64,000 nucleotides of DNA from positions 124,001 through 188,000 of the forward strand of contig NZ_AUBG01000012.1 of the NCBI RefSeq assembly GCF_000429125.1. Direction: 5' to 3'. Made by a program: the position numbers and the translations under genes. The notes below the pieces were generated by a model. It searched no databases and was not told the origin of the DNA. It was given only the letters and a program-made list of their open reading frames with translations. The DNA is from Aequorivita capsosiphonis DSM 23843 (GTDB lineage Bacteria > Bacteroidota > Bacteroidia > Flavobacteriales > Flavobacteriaceae). Shown piece after piece: positions 9,736 through 18,220 of this stretch; position 1 is the stretch's first letter; each line of letters begins with the position of its first letter.

Positions 9736-11151
9736 ATGAACAGAAGAAAATTTTTTAAAAACGGGTCGCTCGTAACTTTAGGCACTGCCCTTCTTAACCC
9801 TTTCCACTCTATTGCGAGCAACATTGAATATGAAACGGGGAATAAAAACAAAAAAGCAAAGAACATTATAATTATAATTAGTGATGGAATGAGCAATGGC
9901 ACTTTAAATATGGCCGATTTATATCTATCAAGAAAAACAGGGGCAGGTTCTAACTGGTTACAATTATATAAGGATAACAAAGTAAACAGAGCCATAATGG
10001 ATATGGCTTCTGCTAGTTCCATTGTAACGGATTCTTCGGCGGCAAGCTCTTCTTGGGGTGGAGGCGTACGCATAAATAATGGTTCTTTGAACGTAAGTAA
10101 AGATGGCGAAGAGCATCTTCCAATTTGGCAAAAATTTAAAAAAGCCGGAAAAAAAGCAGGTTGCGTTACTACGGTTCCAATTACCCATGCCACACCTGCG
10201 GGATTTTGTATAAATTCCAAATCTAGAAATGCCCAAGAAAAAATTGCAGAAAATTATTTGGAACAAAAATTTGATGTGATGATGGGTGGTGGAGATAATT
10301 ATTTTTCTCCTGAAAAGAGAAAAGATAAAAAGGATATGTATCAAGCCTTTATATCCCAGGGTTACGAAGTAGTAAAATCAAAAAACGAAATGCTTTCTAC
10401 ACAAGCTGAGAAACCAATTTTAGGTGTGTTTGAGAGTGATGGACTTCCCTATTCTATTGATGGCATGAATAATAAAGAGTTTCTCCAAAGAGTGCCAACC
10501 CTAGCTGAAATGACTCAAAAGGCTATTGGCGCAATGAAAGATCATCCCAATGGGTTTGTATTACAGGTGGAAGCAGGAAAAGTCGATTGGGCTGCACATG
10601 GTAATGATATTGCTGGTCTTATTTATGATCAAGTAGCTCATGATGAAGCCATTCAAGTAGCCATGGATTTTGCAGAACAAGACGGACAAACATTAGTGAT
10701 AATTACTACAGATCATGGCAATGCAAATCCAGGAATTATTTACGGCAAAGAAGCAAATGATAATTTTGATTCTATTCAGAATTACAAACATTCAAATGAT
10801 TGGATTTTAAATGGTATTGGAAAAGAAACTTCCATATCACAAATAAAGGAAAGAGTAGACTATGCCAATAGTTTTGCTCTTACTGACCAACAGGCACAAC
10901 TGTTATTAAACTATTATACTGATCTAAAAACAGAAGATGGACTTTACAATCCAAGGCATCTTCCATTTAAAATCTTGGCCGACATACAGCAACAACATAA
11001 CTCTGTGGGATGGATAAGCATGCAACATTCAGCAGATTATGTTGAATTGGCAATGTATGGGCCTGGAAGCCATCTCTTAAAACCCTTTATTAAAAACACA
11101 GATTTGCACTACCTCATGCTTGAAGCCGCAGAAGTCACTAACACATTTTGA
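9736..11151 (+). CDS. Alkaline phosphatase, Tat-exported
   Basis: This 471-residue protein of the alkaline phosphatase family hydrolyses phosphate monoesters in the periplasm or outside the cell. The N-terminus has a twin-arginine signal: RRKFFKNGSLVTLGTALL. Seen motifs are IIIISDGMSNG (first metal site), the nucleophile region VTDSSAASSSWGGG near residue 100, TTDHGNANPG, and a late HSADYVELAMYGPG, which corresponds to the usual HTAEDVPV.AYGPG. The sequence is otherwise intact. It stands alone on the plus strand between a decayed mobilization fragment and the convergent CDF exporter gene, so it is likely cargo of the mobile region. Confidence 0.9.
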   Translation: MNRRKFFKNGSLVTLGTALLNPFHSIASNIEYETGNKNKKAKNIIIIISDGMSNGTLNMADLYLSRKTGAGSNWLQLYKDNKVNRAIMDMASASSIVTDSSAASSSWGGGVRINNGSLNVSKDGEEHLPIWQKFKKAGKKAGCVTTVPITHATPAGFCINSKSRNAQEKIAENYLEQKFDVMMGGGDNYFSPEKRKDKKDMYQAFISQGYEVVKSKNEMLSTQAEKPILGVFESDGLPYSIDGMNNKEFLQRVPTLAEMTQKAIGAMKDHPNGFVLQVEAGKVDWAAHGNDIAGLIYDQVAHDEAIQVAMDFAEQDGQTLVIITTDHGNANPGIIYGKEANDNFDSIQNYKHSNDWILNGIGKETSISQIKERVDYANSFALTDQQAQLLLNYYTDLKTEDGLYNPRHLPFKILADIQQQHNSVGWISMQHSADYVELAMYGPGSHLLKPFIKNTDLHYLMLEAAEVTNTF

Positions 11152-11306
11152 CCTTAGTATGCCAATTTCTTAGGCTTTAAAATATAAAGCTTTTTATGGA
11201 AGAAAAAATAGTCCACATCGAGTCATTGATTTATTGAGCCAACTTACTTTAGAGTGTATTCGAGAAATGCAGGGATTTTAATCAGATAAGTAATCTAACA
11301 ATTTGT

Positions 11307-12197
11307 TTAGTCAACCTCATTAATAGTATCTGGCTCAATATGAATCAAAATATTCATTAATTGGGGGAGTTCTTTATGCAATCTATCTTTCAGTTTATGT
11401 GCAAGGTCGTGTCCTTCTTCAACACTTATTTTCCCGTAGACGGTGGCGTGTAGGTCTAAATGGAATTTCATCCCTGCTTTACGGACAAAGCATTTCTCCG
11501 TGCCCAATATGCCATCAACTTTTAGCGAAACCGCTCTTATTTCTTCTACCAAATCATCATAAACGTGTTCGTCCATTATTTCCCCAAGAGCTGGTCTGAA
11601 AATAAGGTAGGAATTGTACAAAATAAAGGCCGATGCAAAAAGTGCTGCCCAATCATCGGCATTTTCGTAACCTTTGCCAAAATACAACGCTATACTGATT
11701 CCTATAAAAGCAGTTACGGATGTAATGGCATCGCTTCGGTGGTGCCAAGCATCAGCTTTGAGCGAAGAACTATTAGTTGCCTCCGCTTTTTTGGAAACAT
11801 ACCGATAAGATCCTTCTTTCCAAATGATGATTAACCCTAACACAATGAGCGTCCAAGCTTCAGGAACTTTATGGGGCGTTTGTATATTGATGACACTTTC
11901 ATAAGCGATAATGGTTGCAGATGTTACCAAGAAAGCAACTACCAAAAAGGTAATCAAAGGCTCTATACGAGTATGACCATAGGGATGATTTTCATCCGGT
12001 GGTTTTTGTGCATATTTCAAACCCAAAAGGACAAAGGTGGAAGAAAAAATATCAGCGGTAGATTCGATACCATCCGCTATCAATGCGTATGAATTACCTA
12101 AAATACCCGAACCAACTTTGATTAACGCCAATAAAAAATTACTACCTATGCTAAAATAGGTGGTTTTTACGGCAGATTTTTCGTTTAAATTTTCCAC
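11307..12197 (-). CDS. Cation diffusion facilitator (CDF) metal exporter
   Basis: This is a 296-residue CDF transporter of the CzcD/FieF type. About six transmembrane helices fill the first 205 residues. The metal site is seen as DGIESTADIF in helix 2 and HHRSDAIT in helix 5 (H/DxxxD motifs), followed by a cytosolic C-terminal domain with several histidines (HLDLHATVYG, NILIHIEPD). It exchanges Zn2+, Fe2+ or similar ions for protons at the inner membrane. It is the last gene of a three-gene minus-strand unit with the two genes above it (12211-13034), spaced by 13 and 5 bases. Substrate cannot be read from sequence. Confidence 0.92.
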   Translation of the reverse strand: MENLNEKSAVKTTYFSIGSNFLLALIKVGSGILGNSYALIADGIESTADIFSSTFVLLGLKYAQKPPDENHPYGHTRIEPLITFLVVAFLVTSATIIAYESVINIQTPHKVPEAWTLIVLGLIIIWKEGSYRYVSKKAEATNSSSLKADAWHHRSDAITSVTAFIGISIALYFGKGYENADDWAALFASAFILYNSYLIFRPALGEIMDEHVYDDLVEEIRAVSLKVDGILGTEKCFVRKAGMKFHLDLHATVYGKISVEEGHDLAHKLKDRLHKELPQLMNILIHIEPDTINEVD

Positions 12198-12210
12198 GGA
12201 TTATGCCACA

Positions 12211-12711
12211 TTATTTTACAAATTCAGAACAATCGGATGAAGGTTTGTAAGTTCCAGCTCCTTGCTGATAAACCAGAGAGGCACCTAAATGCCCTGTATA
12301 AAAAAGACCAATAAGACCGGCAGCCAATAAAATAATAGAAAAAGTCTTGGCCAATGATAACAACTTCGCGGGTATAAATCGAAACCCTATCACCAAAGCC
12401 AAAGCAACGGAATAGGTGATCAAACAGGCATAGCCCCACCATTGATGCTCTTGAAGCACTTCGGGATCACAGATTTTCCGTACCTCAATATCATAAGCCA
12501 ATTCTCCCGTATAAATTGCGATCCACCCACTTAACACTCCAATAAACAACATTACAAAGGTCGTTTGACCTAAAAAAAGTCTATGGCCATCATTAGAAAA
12601 AAAAGGCTTCAATAATGCTGCTATTGAAGCCAATAATAAGGTAACAATAGGCAAATGGACAAGAAAAGAATGCCACAATTCTTCCCTCCATATTGAAGGA
12701 ATATCCGCCAT
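12211..12711 (-). CDS. Small inner-membrane protein, DUF2231-like
   Basis: This is a 166-residue protein with four to five predicted transmembrane helices. The N-terminal HSFLVHLPIVTLLL resembles the HPxxVHFP start of DUF2231 membrane proteins, which often occur with metal or redox genes. Three histidines (two near the N-terminus, one in EHQWWGYACL) could bind metal or haem. It sits between a small lipoprotein gene and the CDF exporter gene with gaps of 5 and 13 bases, so the three are probably co-transcribed. The family call is by resemblance; the function is unknown. Confidence 0.65.
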   Translation of the reverse strand: MADIPSIWREELWHSFLVHLPIVTLLLASIAALLKPFFSNDGHRLFLGQTTFVMLFIGVLSGWIAIYTGELAYDIEVRKICDPEVLQEHQWWGYACLITYSVALALVIGFRFIPAKLLSLAKTFSIILLAAGLIGLFYTGHLGASLVYQQGAGTYKPSSDCSEFVK

Positions 12712-12716
12712 TAAAA

Positions 12717-13034
12717 TCAGTTTAGGATTTTAACCGAAATAGGCACGAGCTTATTACCCTTTTTCTCAACGGTAACTTCTACTTTGCCATCTTCTTTTAA
12801 ACTATCGAACGTGGTGGAACTACCGTCTTTGGTAAGGGTCGTTTCATCGGTAAAATAGAGTTCCAACAATTTATCATCTGAAGTCCTAACATAAATTTCT
12901 CTCTCTCCTGGCTCTACTTTTTCGGCAACACCCTGATAAGTACCTGAATCTACAATATCGGTTTTTTGATTTTCGCCACAGGAATTCAATAAAAATAGGC
13001 AGCCGAATAATACGGTAAAAATTAATTTTTTCAT
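12717..13034 (-). CDS. Small lipoprotein, first gene of CDF operon
   Basis: This is a 105-residue lipoprotein: signal MKKLIFTVLFGCLFLLNSC with the lipobox cysteine at residue 19, then a soluble beta-rich domain of about 80 residues with no cysteine or histidine cluster. It is the first gene of the three-gene unit with the membrane protein and the CDF exporter. I do not recognise a named family. Location in the periplasm or outer membrane is inferred from the lipobox. Confidence 0.75.
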   Translation of the reverse strand: MKKLIFTVLFGCLFLLNSCGENQKTDIVDSGTYQGVAEKVEPGEREIYVRTSDDKLLELYFTDETTLTKDGSSTTFDSLKEDGKVEVTVEKKGNKLVPISVKILN

Positions 13035-13168
13035 CTTTTTTAGATTTTTATTTTTCCAAAGTTACTAAAATCTCGTTCAAATGTTTATCAATATAGAGAA
13101 TAGATTGATGAATTTTTGAAAGCAGTAAATAATAATTATAGAAGAGAAGTATAAGAAATATATTGCGT

Positions 13169-13191
13169 TAGAGGTTTTTTTAAAACCTCTA
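13169..13191. terminator. Hairpin with A/T flanks between divergent genes
   Basis: A 10-base perfect inverted repeat (tagaggtttt / aaaacctcta) with a 3-base loop lies between the divergent lipoprotein and DUF2147 genes. It looks like a small terminator stem, but neither neighbour is transcribed towards it, so it may instead be a regulatory stem or a leftover of a removed gene. Confidence 0.4.
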
Positions 13192-13223
13192 AAATAATTT
13201 AGAAAAAAATTGGTTATCATCGT

Positions 13224-13655
13224 ATGAAAAATTGGTTATTAAGTGTAAGTTTTGGTTTGCTTTTTTGTTTTTACTCAAATGCCCAGGATATTTTAGGAAA
13301 ATGGAAAACATTCAATAGTCACACCGGCGAAGTTCGCTCTATCGTAGAGGTCTTTCAACAAAACGGAAAATTATATGGTAAGGTTTTACGGATTATGGAT
13401 GAAGAAGACCGGGACAACCTTTGCACCGAATGTGAAGGAGAAGATAAAAACCAGAAAATAGAAGGCCTTGTTTTAATGAAAAACTTTGAGAAGGATGGAG
13501 GGGAATATGTTGACGGGACAATTACCAATCCCAATGACGGAAAAATTTATCGGTCAAAAGTATGGATTGATGAAAATGACCCTAATATTTTGAACGTTCG
13601 GGGCTACATTGGCTTTTTCTATAAAACAATGGAATGGGAACGGATTATTGAGTGA
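13224..13655 (+). CDS. Exported DUF2147 protein
   Basis: This 143-residue protein has a signal peptide (cleavage after SNAQ) and a DUF2147 lipocalin-like domain. It begins with the typical DILGKWKTFN segment, has a CTECEGED loop and the conserved GKIYRSKVW, and ends in GFFYKTMEWERI. DUF2147 proteins are periplasmic or secreted; their ligand is unknown. The gene ends 15 bases from the convergent end of mobC and belongs to the cargo block between the two coupling-gene copies. Confidence 0.85.
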   Translation: MKNWLLSVSFGLLFCFYSNAQDILGKWKTFNSHTGEVRSIVEVFQQNGKLYGKVLRIMDEEDRDNLCTECEGEDKNQKIEGLVLMKNFEKDGGEYVDGTITNPNDGKIYRSKVWIDENDPNILNVRGYIGFFYKTMEWERIIE

Positions 13656-13670
13656 AAATAATTCATAACT

Positions 13671-15251
13671 TCAATTTTCAAATATTGATCGCGCCTCCTC
13701 GTAAACCCGCTCAAAATTAGTTTCCAAATCCATTTTAGTATATTGTGTTTCTTCGGGAAGTTGTCGATGAATTTTCTGTAGTTTAAATTGCACCCTTTTA
13801 TCCCTCCCATCTGCATAGGTTATAAATTCGCCCTGATGTAATCGAAAAAATACATCGGCCCGAATTTTGGGAATCTCCTTTTCCCCAGTTGTGATTCGAG
13901 TGTCAAAATCAAGATTATGTCCACGACTTATACTCTTGGTCGGGTCTTTAACAATCTCAAAAAACCGCTCATAATATTTTGCGGTGTCTGGGTCGTTGAC
14001 TTTTCCAAAAAATTGATAAGAAAGATTGCTTAATATCGCTTTGCTTGCTTTATCGCCATACATCATATCATTTTGGATTTTGTCCTGCATCACATAAATC
14101 GTAGAAATATTATAGCTTCGAAGTGTCGCAGGAATACGGTGCATATTCAATAAGCGAATAGTCGGAGCTTCTTCCATCAGAAGAAATGAAGTTTCGCTAT
14201 TGCGTACGCTCATTTGCTTGGTAATCGTGTGGATTATCGTTGCAATGACAGGAGAATACGAGGTTTCAAATTTCGGATTATTTACAATTGAAATTACACA
14301 AGGATTTTCTGGACTATTTATATTGAGTGGCACTTCATCTGCGGACAATGCCATAAAAATACGTTGGGTGCTAATTCTCTTTAAAGCATTGGCCAGGGTG
14401 CTTTTTACACCAGCAGTTTGTCTTTCAGAATCTTTTCCGCTAATAAACGCATCTGCCATTGCTCTAGATGTTGTATTGGTTTCCAAAAACTGTATCAGAC
14501 TATCGGTGTCCAGATATTGATAAATAGCTATTAAATGCGGAAGCGTACAGAATTGTGGATATGTAGTTTTCAACTTCCAAATCAACCCACCTATCAATCC
14601 TTCTGCTGCATCATTAAAAAATTTGGTCGTCCCTGTAGTTCCAGATTCCCGTTGCTCCAAAAGGTTTTCGATTAACACCCTTGAAACCTCATTTACGCTT
14701 TCCTCGTTCTCTAAATAGCGTGGTGCGATCGGATTTACCCTATGGATGATTTTATCGAAGGAAATGACCTTAAATGGGATATCCCCATCCTTGAAAAGTG
14801 GATAAGCCATTTCGGTCAGTTCAAAATCTTTATAGTCGTGAATGATTCCGCAAAAGCCTTCTTTACGGAAGTGTTTTAGAAAACCGTAAACTATACTTTC
14901 AGTCTTTCCACTTCCCGCAGAACCGATGACCGATGCACCGCGTTTTATATTGACAAGCTTGAAGTTTCCTTTAGTTGTGGCAAAGTTGACCTGATATTTT
15001 ATGCTCCCTTTTTTTGCGGTGTCAGTTTTATGTAAAAACACATACATTCCTATATTAACTAATATCAGAGGGCAAACTAAATAGAGTGCTACCAGAATCA
15101 ATCGTATTTCATTATTTAAAGAAAACAATAGAGCACCCAGCAACAGAAAATTAAGAATAAATGCATACCTGCTAATTCGGTACATTCCATAGAAAACAGC
15201 ACTGGCCAAACCAATAATTAAAAGCGCTGTTAATGGATTGTCTAATTGCAT
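13671..15251 (-). CDS. mobC: Type IV coupling protein (MobC/TraG-like)
   Basis: This is a 526-residue VirD4/TraG-class ATPase that brings the relaxase-DNA complex to a conjugation channel. About three transmembrane helices lie in the first 75 residues, then Walker A GSAGSGKTES near residue 110, Walker B FLLMEEAP near 345, and a conserved tail. It follows the relaxase gene by 9 bases in the order BfmA-like, mobB, mobC, which is common in Bacteroidota mobilizable elements. The C-terminal 80 codons are duplicated as a decayed fragment at 9252-9515. No mating-pair-formation genes are in the window, so transfer would need a helper or genes outside it. Confidence 0.88.
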   Translation of the reverse strand: MQLDNPLTALLIIGLASAVFYGMYRISRYAFILNFLLLGALLFSLNNEIRLILVALYLVCPLILVNIGMYVFLHKTDTAKKGSIKYQVNFATTKGNFKLVNIKRGASVIGSAGSGKTESIVYGFLKHFRKEGFCGIIHDYKDFELTEMAYPLFKDGDIPFKVISFDKIIHRVNPIAPRYLENEESVNEVSRVLIENLLEQRESGTTGTTKFFNDAAEGLIGGLIWKLKTTYPQFCTLPHLIAIYQYLDTDSLIQFLETNTTSRAMADAFISGKDSERQTAGVKSTLANALKRISTQRIFMALSADEVPLNINSPENPCVISIVNNPKFETSYSPVIATIIHTITKQMSVRNSETSFLLMEEAPTIRLLNMHRIPATLRSYNISTIYVMQDKIQNDMMYGDKASKAILSNLSYQFFGKVNDPDTAKYYERFFEIVKDPTKSISRGHNLDFDTRITTGEKEIPKIRADVFFRLHQGEFITYADGRDKRVQFKLQKIHRQLPEETQYTKMDLETNFERVYEEARSIFEN

Positions 15252-15260
15252 AATTCTAAA

Positions 15261-16292
15261 TTAGATTCCAATGGAACTTGATTTGATGGCCACTTCTGCA
15301 CCACGTCTTAGCCTGTTAAATATTTTCATTGCCAGTTGTGCTTGTGTGACTGGAATACTCGGCATCATCGGAATGCCAGCTTTACCCATTATTTTGAACG
15401 CTAATGCCTTTTCATTGGTGGGCAATTTCATCAATGATGCAAAATAGATTTTTGGGTTTTTGATAAAATCTTTCCTGGCCTTATAGGTTTCTGCAAAGTT
15501 TCTTTGGTAGCCAAAAGTTTTATCAAAAGTTTTCTCGGCACTCTCAAAAAATTTATCTCGATCAAAACCACGTTTCACGTTCTTACCGTGCATCTCAACT
15601 TCCGAGGCTTTGTGTTTGCTTCCTGGAGAAAGGCTGAACGTATTGGAAGCATCCTTCCGACTTACAATGATATGGATATGACTTTGGTTTCCATCCTTCG
15701 GCATTCCTTGAACAATTCGCTTACCGTTTTGTTGATGTGGTGCTTGCATTTCTAATTTTAAAATTTCCTTTTCCATATGTTTATTATTTCCCTCAATTGC
15801 TCCACTCTCAATTTTACGGATGTCATTTTTTAGCTGAAGTATTTTCGTGGCATAAGGTTGGTTTTCTTTTATTTGTATGTCAGTTCCTTTAAAGGTTCTT
15901 TGGTGTTCAATTTTTGCATAATATTTTATGTCGTCTATGTTTATTGGTCGTCCATTGATTTCACGATTGAATGATGCCACATAATCTTTCATCAGCTCAC
16001 GGGTGTATTTTTTTAAATCTTCACTATTATTCTGTAATCTGTTTAATTCGTATTTTGAAGGACTGACCGTAATGGTATAAAACTTAGGTTCGATTTTTTT
16101 GAGTTTTGCACCATTTCCATCAATATCCTTTGCCACTTCCTCTGCGGAAATCTCATCGCCATATTGATTAAAAAAGTGTTCCATTTCTTCTTTTTCCAGA
16201 CCTTGATTTTCTTTCTCCAGATAGCCCACAAAATCGGCTGAACTCTGGGAGTATGTGCCTCCTAATTTTTGAGGTGTGATTGTGATATACAT
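15261..16292 (-). CDS. mobB: MobB relaxase (DUF5712-type)
   Basis: This is a 343-residue relaxase of the Bacteroidota MobB type that nicks DNA at oriT. It opens with MYITITPQKLGG, has several tyrosines in the N-terminal third, and carries the metal-binding HIHIIVSRKD segment near residue 205, as expected for HUH-like or related relaxases. A conserved C-terminal helical part contains FGYQRNFAETYKARKDF. It lies between the BfmA-like gene (11-base gap) and mobC (9-base gap). The family is recognised from its overall sequence; the catalytic tyrosine was not assigned. Confidence 0.85.
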   Translation of the reverse strand: MYITITPQKLGGTYSQSSADFVGYLEKENQGLEKEEMEHFFNQYGDEISAEEVAKDIDGNGAKLKKIEPKFYTITVSPSKYELNRLQNNSEDLKKYTRELMKDYVASFNREINGRPINIDDIKYYAKIEHQRTFKGTDIQIKENQPYATKILQLKNDIRKIESGAIEGNNKHMEKEILKLEMQAPHQQNGKRIVQGMPKDGNQSHIHIIVSRKDASNTFSLSPGSKHKASEVEMHGKNVKRGFDRDKFFESAEKTFDKTFGYQRNFAETYKARKDFIKNPKIYFASLMKLPTNEKALAFKIMGKAGIPMMPSIPVTQAQLAMKIFNRLRRGAEVAIKSSSIGI

Positions 16293-16303
16293 AGCTCAGA
16301 AAT

Positions 16304-16705
16304 TTAAAGTTCGTTATTTGGGTTTTCCTTTTCTCGAAAGCCTGCCTCGCCGGCAGGCAGGCGTACTTCCTTCTTTTCCGTGATAAATTTTTTCTCTAAG
16401 ATCAAAGGTTTTTTTGTTGTGTCTTCGGTCTGAAAAAGCGATTCTATCATTGCGACCGTAGGCTTGGTTTGTGTCTTTTCCATATCTCGCATTATGGCAA
16501 TCACTGCATTGATACGTTTCTTAATAGAAGCCTCGATGGTTCTACCGGTTGGACCCAATTTTTCCTTTGGCGAGATTTCGTTGTAGAAGAAAAAATCAAG
16601 CATCGTAGCCATCGCCTCGGTGTGTGATTTAAAGTGTGTTCTTGAAAATTCCTGAAAACGTTTTGCAGTTTCCTTTTTGAATCTAATACCAATAAATGAG
16701 TCCAT
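16304..16705 (-). CDS. BfmA/BtgA-family mobilization accessory protein
   Basis: This is a 133-residue protein with a ribbon-helix-helix-like start (FIGIRFKKETAKRFQEFSR) and the family-typical PKEKLGPTGRTIEASIKKRI. These proteins bind near oriT and help the relaxase. It is the first gene of the mob operon. The last 20 residues are unusual: the segment RLPAGEAG is encoded by a GC-rich palindrome (16340-16362) that looks like a repeat inserted in the gene. Confidence 0.85.
   Translation of the reverse strand: MDSFIGIRFKKETAKRFQEFSRTHFKSHTEAMATMLDFFFYNEISPKEKLGPTGRTIEASIKKRINAVIAIMRDMEKTQTKPTVAMIESLFQTEDTTKKPLILEKKFITEKKEVRLPAGEAGFREKENPNNEL
16340..16362. repeat. REP-like palindrome inside the BfmA-like gene
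   Basis: An 8-base inverted repeat (gcctgcct / aggcaggc) encloses a 7-base GC-rich loop in otherwise AT-rich sequence. It keeps the reading frame and adds RLPAGEAG near the protein's C-terminus. Its base composition is unlike the flanks. Confidence 0.7.
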
Positions 16706-16782
16706 AATTCGCCGATTTGTCGCAAATCATCCCCTGAAAATGGGCTCTCGCAAAGCGTTTGTCGCAAATCGCTAAGAGTCAA

Positions 16783-17100
16783 GAAATTATATATTTTTCA
16801 AGTAGCTGTATATCAGCATTTTGAAAACGAAAAGGAGTGCTTAACATCGCATCGCGTGTTACCCTCTTGCTACTCCTTTTCGTTCGCCACAGGCGAACAA
16901 AAATTTCGTACAATCTGGCTATCCCGATAACTATCGGGAGCCAATTGCCATTTTAGGAAAATAAATTTCCGATATGTTATTTTTCGATGGGTACGGTTAT
17001 CGGCGAAAGTCGAAAAATGGATAACCCTACGTAAAATTGAATGCTGATTTTCAGCGAAATAAAGATACGGTTTTTTATCGAACTGGAATTAATCTAACAG
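16783..17100. other. Non-coding region with hairpins upstream of mob operon, candidate oriT
   Basis: This stretch upstream of the relaxase operon has no gene. It holds three inverted repeats: 13 bases (aacgaaaaggagt) at 16826-16838 pairing with 16872-16884 across a 33-base spacer; 7 bases (gttcgcc / ggcgaac) at 16882-16898; and 7 bases (cccgata / tatcggg) at 16923-16938. Mob-module oriT sites often lie here and carry such repeats. The nick site cannot be assigned from sequence, so this is a location-based inference. Confidence 0.4.
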
Positions 17101-17127
17101 AAAAACACCTCCAAGATTTAGAGGTGC
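17101..17127 (-). terminator. Rho-independent terminator after small ORF
   Basis: On the minus strand a 6-base stem (cacctc / gaggtg) with a 9-base loop is followed by five T residues. It lies just past the stop of the 65-residue gene and separates the ssb-side genes from the mob operon. Confidence 0.6.
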
Positions 17128-17149
17128 TTTAATTATTAAGTTTAGAAAA

Positions 17150-17347
17150 TTAGATGTTGAATATGAAAGTATAGGAATATAAATTTCGTAATGCTTCCTC
17201 CTCTACCATCGTTTCAAAACAGGTATAATTTTCTCTTACGTATTGCCGAATACTATCGCCAAATTTTCGTTTCACATCCTTTTTAGAATCTTCTAAAAGC
17301 CGGTTTTGAGCTTCTTCGCTCAGATCCGTAAAATTGAGATATACCAT
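17150..17347 (-). CDS. Small hypothetical protein of the mobile element
   Basis: This is a 65-residue protein rich in charged residues, with the phrase LSEEAQNRLLEDSKKDVKRK and the C-terminal half YTCFETMVEEEALRNLYSY. No family is recognised. It lies 11 bases after the DUF6876-like gene in the same direction and is followed by a terminator, which supports it as a real gene. Confidence 0.65.
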   Translation of the reverse strand: MVYLNFTDLSEEAQNRLLEDSKKDVKRKFGDSIRQYVRENYTCFETMVEEEALRNLYSYTFIFNI

Positions 17348-17358
17348 AGCTTTAGATA

Positions 17359-17739
17359 TTAATATTCACTTGGCAACATCAGCGTATTATTTACAAAAAA
17401 TAACCGCAATTCATCGAGTGGAAAATCAGTCACTCTATACCCGTGCTTTTCTAAAACAATATCATTGCCATCGGTGTATATAATTTCAGCTTCGTATCCT
17501 GTATAATCCTGTTCATCTTCGGATAATCTTTTAAAGTCTATTGTGATAAACTCACTTCGGTTCATTAGACTTTTTGCAATTACAGAAGTGTCCGTAATGA
17601 GCCAAAAACAATCTGCCACATTAGCAAGATATTTTAGTCCGTCCGTAAAACGTGTTCTTAATAATGGGATTTGATAAAACATTTCCGTTCCGTGAAAATG
17701 TTGCAATCCTTCTTTGATTTCGTTAACTTGTGCTTTCAT
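17359..17739 (-). CDS. DUF6876-like protein
   Basis: This is a 126-residue soluble protein with no signal peptide. The pattern (FHGTEMFYQIPLLRTRFTDG, ADCFWLITD, ITIDFKRLSEDEQDY, then YRVTDFPLDELRLFFVN) matches a small family common on Bacteroidota conjugative elements, remembered as DUF6876. Its function is unknown. It sits between ssb and a small unknown gene. Confidence 0.65.
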   Translation of the reverse strand: MKAQVNEIKEGLQHFHGTEMFYQIPLLRTRFTDGLKYLANVADCFWLITDTSVIAKSLMNRSEFITIDFKRLSEDEQDYTGYEAEIIYTDGNDIVLEKHGYRVTDFPLDELRLFFVNNTLMLPSEY

Positions 17740-17766
17740 TGTTCATTTATTTTATAAGTGAATAAT

Positions 17767-17815
17767 TAAAAGAGGGCACGAACTAATTGAAAACTGGTAT
17801 CTGTGCCCTCTTGGA
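17767..17815 (-). terminator. Strong terminator after ssb
   Basis: A perfect 10-base inverted repeat (aagagggcac / gtgccctctt) with a 23-base loop lies directly after the ssb stop. On the minus strand it is followed by TTTTAATTATT. It separates ssb from the next gene in the same direction. Confidence 0.75.
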
Positions 17816-17824
17816 TTTTTATGA

Positions 17825-18169
17825 TTACTTGTCGTTTTTGCTTCCGAGTAATAGGATTTCATCGGCTACAACTTCCGTTACATAGCGTTGTTCGTTATCA
17901 TCAGTTGTATAGCTTCTTGTTTTTAGTTTTCCCGATATTCCAACTTCTTTGCCTTTTTCGACAAATTTCTCAACGATTTCTGCAGTCTTGCCCCAAGCTA
18001 CAACCGTATGCCAATTGGTTTCTGTTTGCTTTTTGCCTTTGGCATCCTTGTAATATTCGTTTGTTGCGAGTGAAAAACGGGCTACTTTTTTACCGCTTTC
18101 AAGGTTTGTAATGGTTGGCTCTTGTCCAACGTTTCCGATTAACTGTACGTGATTTTTTAAAGTGCTCAT
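17825..18169 (-). CDS. ssb: Single-stranded DNA-binding protein
   Basis: This is a 114-residue OB-fold SSB: MSTLKNHVQLIGNVGQEP start, NEYYKDAKGKKQTETNWH and VGISGKLKTRSYT are typical. It covers single-stranded DNA during transfer or replication. It is shorter than chromosomal SSB and lacks the flexible tail with the acidic DDDLPF-like tip that recruits host proteins, ending in LLLGSKNDK. This form is usual on mobile elements and fits its place beside the mob genes. Confidence 0.9.
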   Translation of the reverse strand: MSTLKNHVQLIGNVGQEPTITNLESGKKVARFSLATNEYYKDAKGKKQTETNWHTVVAWGKTAEIVEKFVEKGKEVGISGKLKTRSYTTDDNEQRYVTEVVADEILLLGSKNDK

Positions 18170-18199
18170 AATAAAATATTTAAGAATTAATTAAAATTG

Positions 18200-18220
18200 C
18201 TATCTGAACTATTCAGACAG
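18200..18220. promoter_or_regulatory. Imperfect palindrome upstream of ssb, candidate operator
   Basis: An imperfect inverted repeat with core tctgaa / ttcaga and a 3-base centre lies 30 bases upstream of the ssb start. Its place and size suit a repressor site. No matching copy was noticed elsewhere in the window. Confidence 0.35.

Noticed and set aside
11151-11306. Possible C-terminal remnant of a transposase before the CDF gene
   Set aside because: Only about 35 codons without stop and no family pattern I can name; not enough to call.
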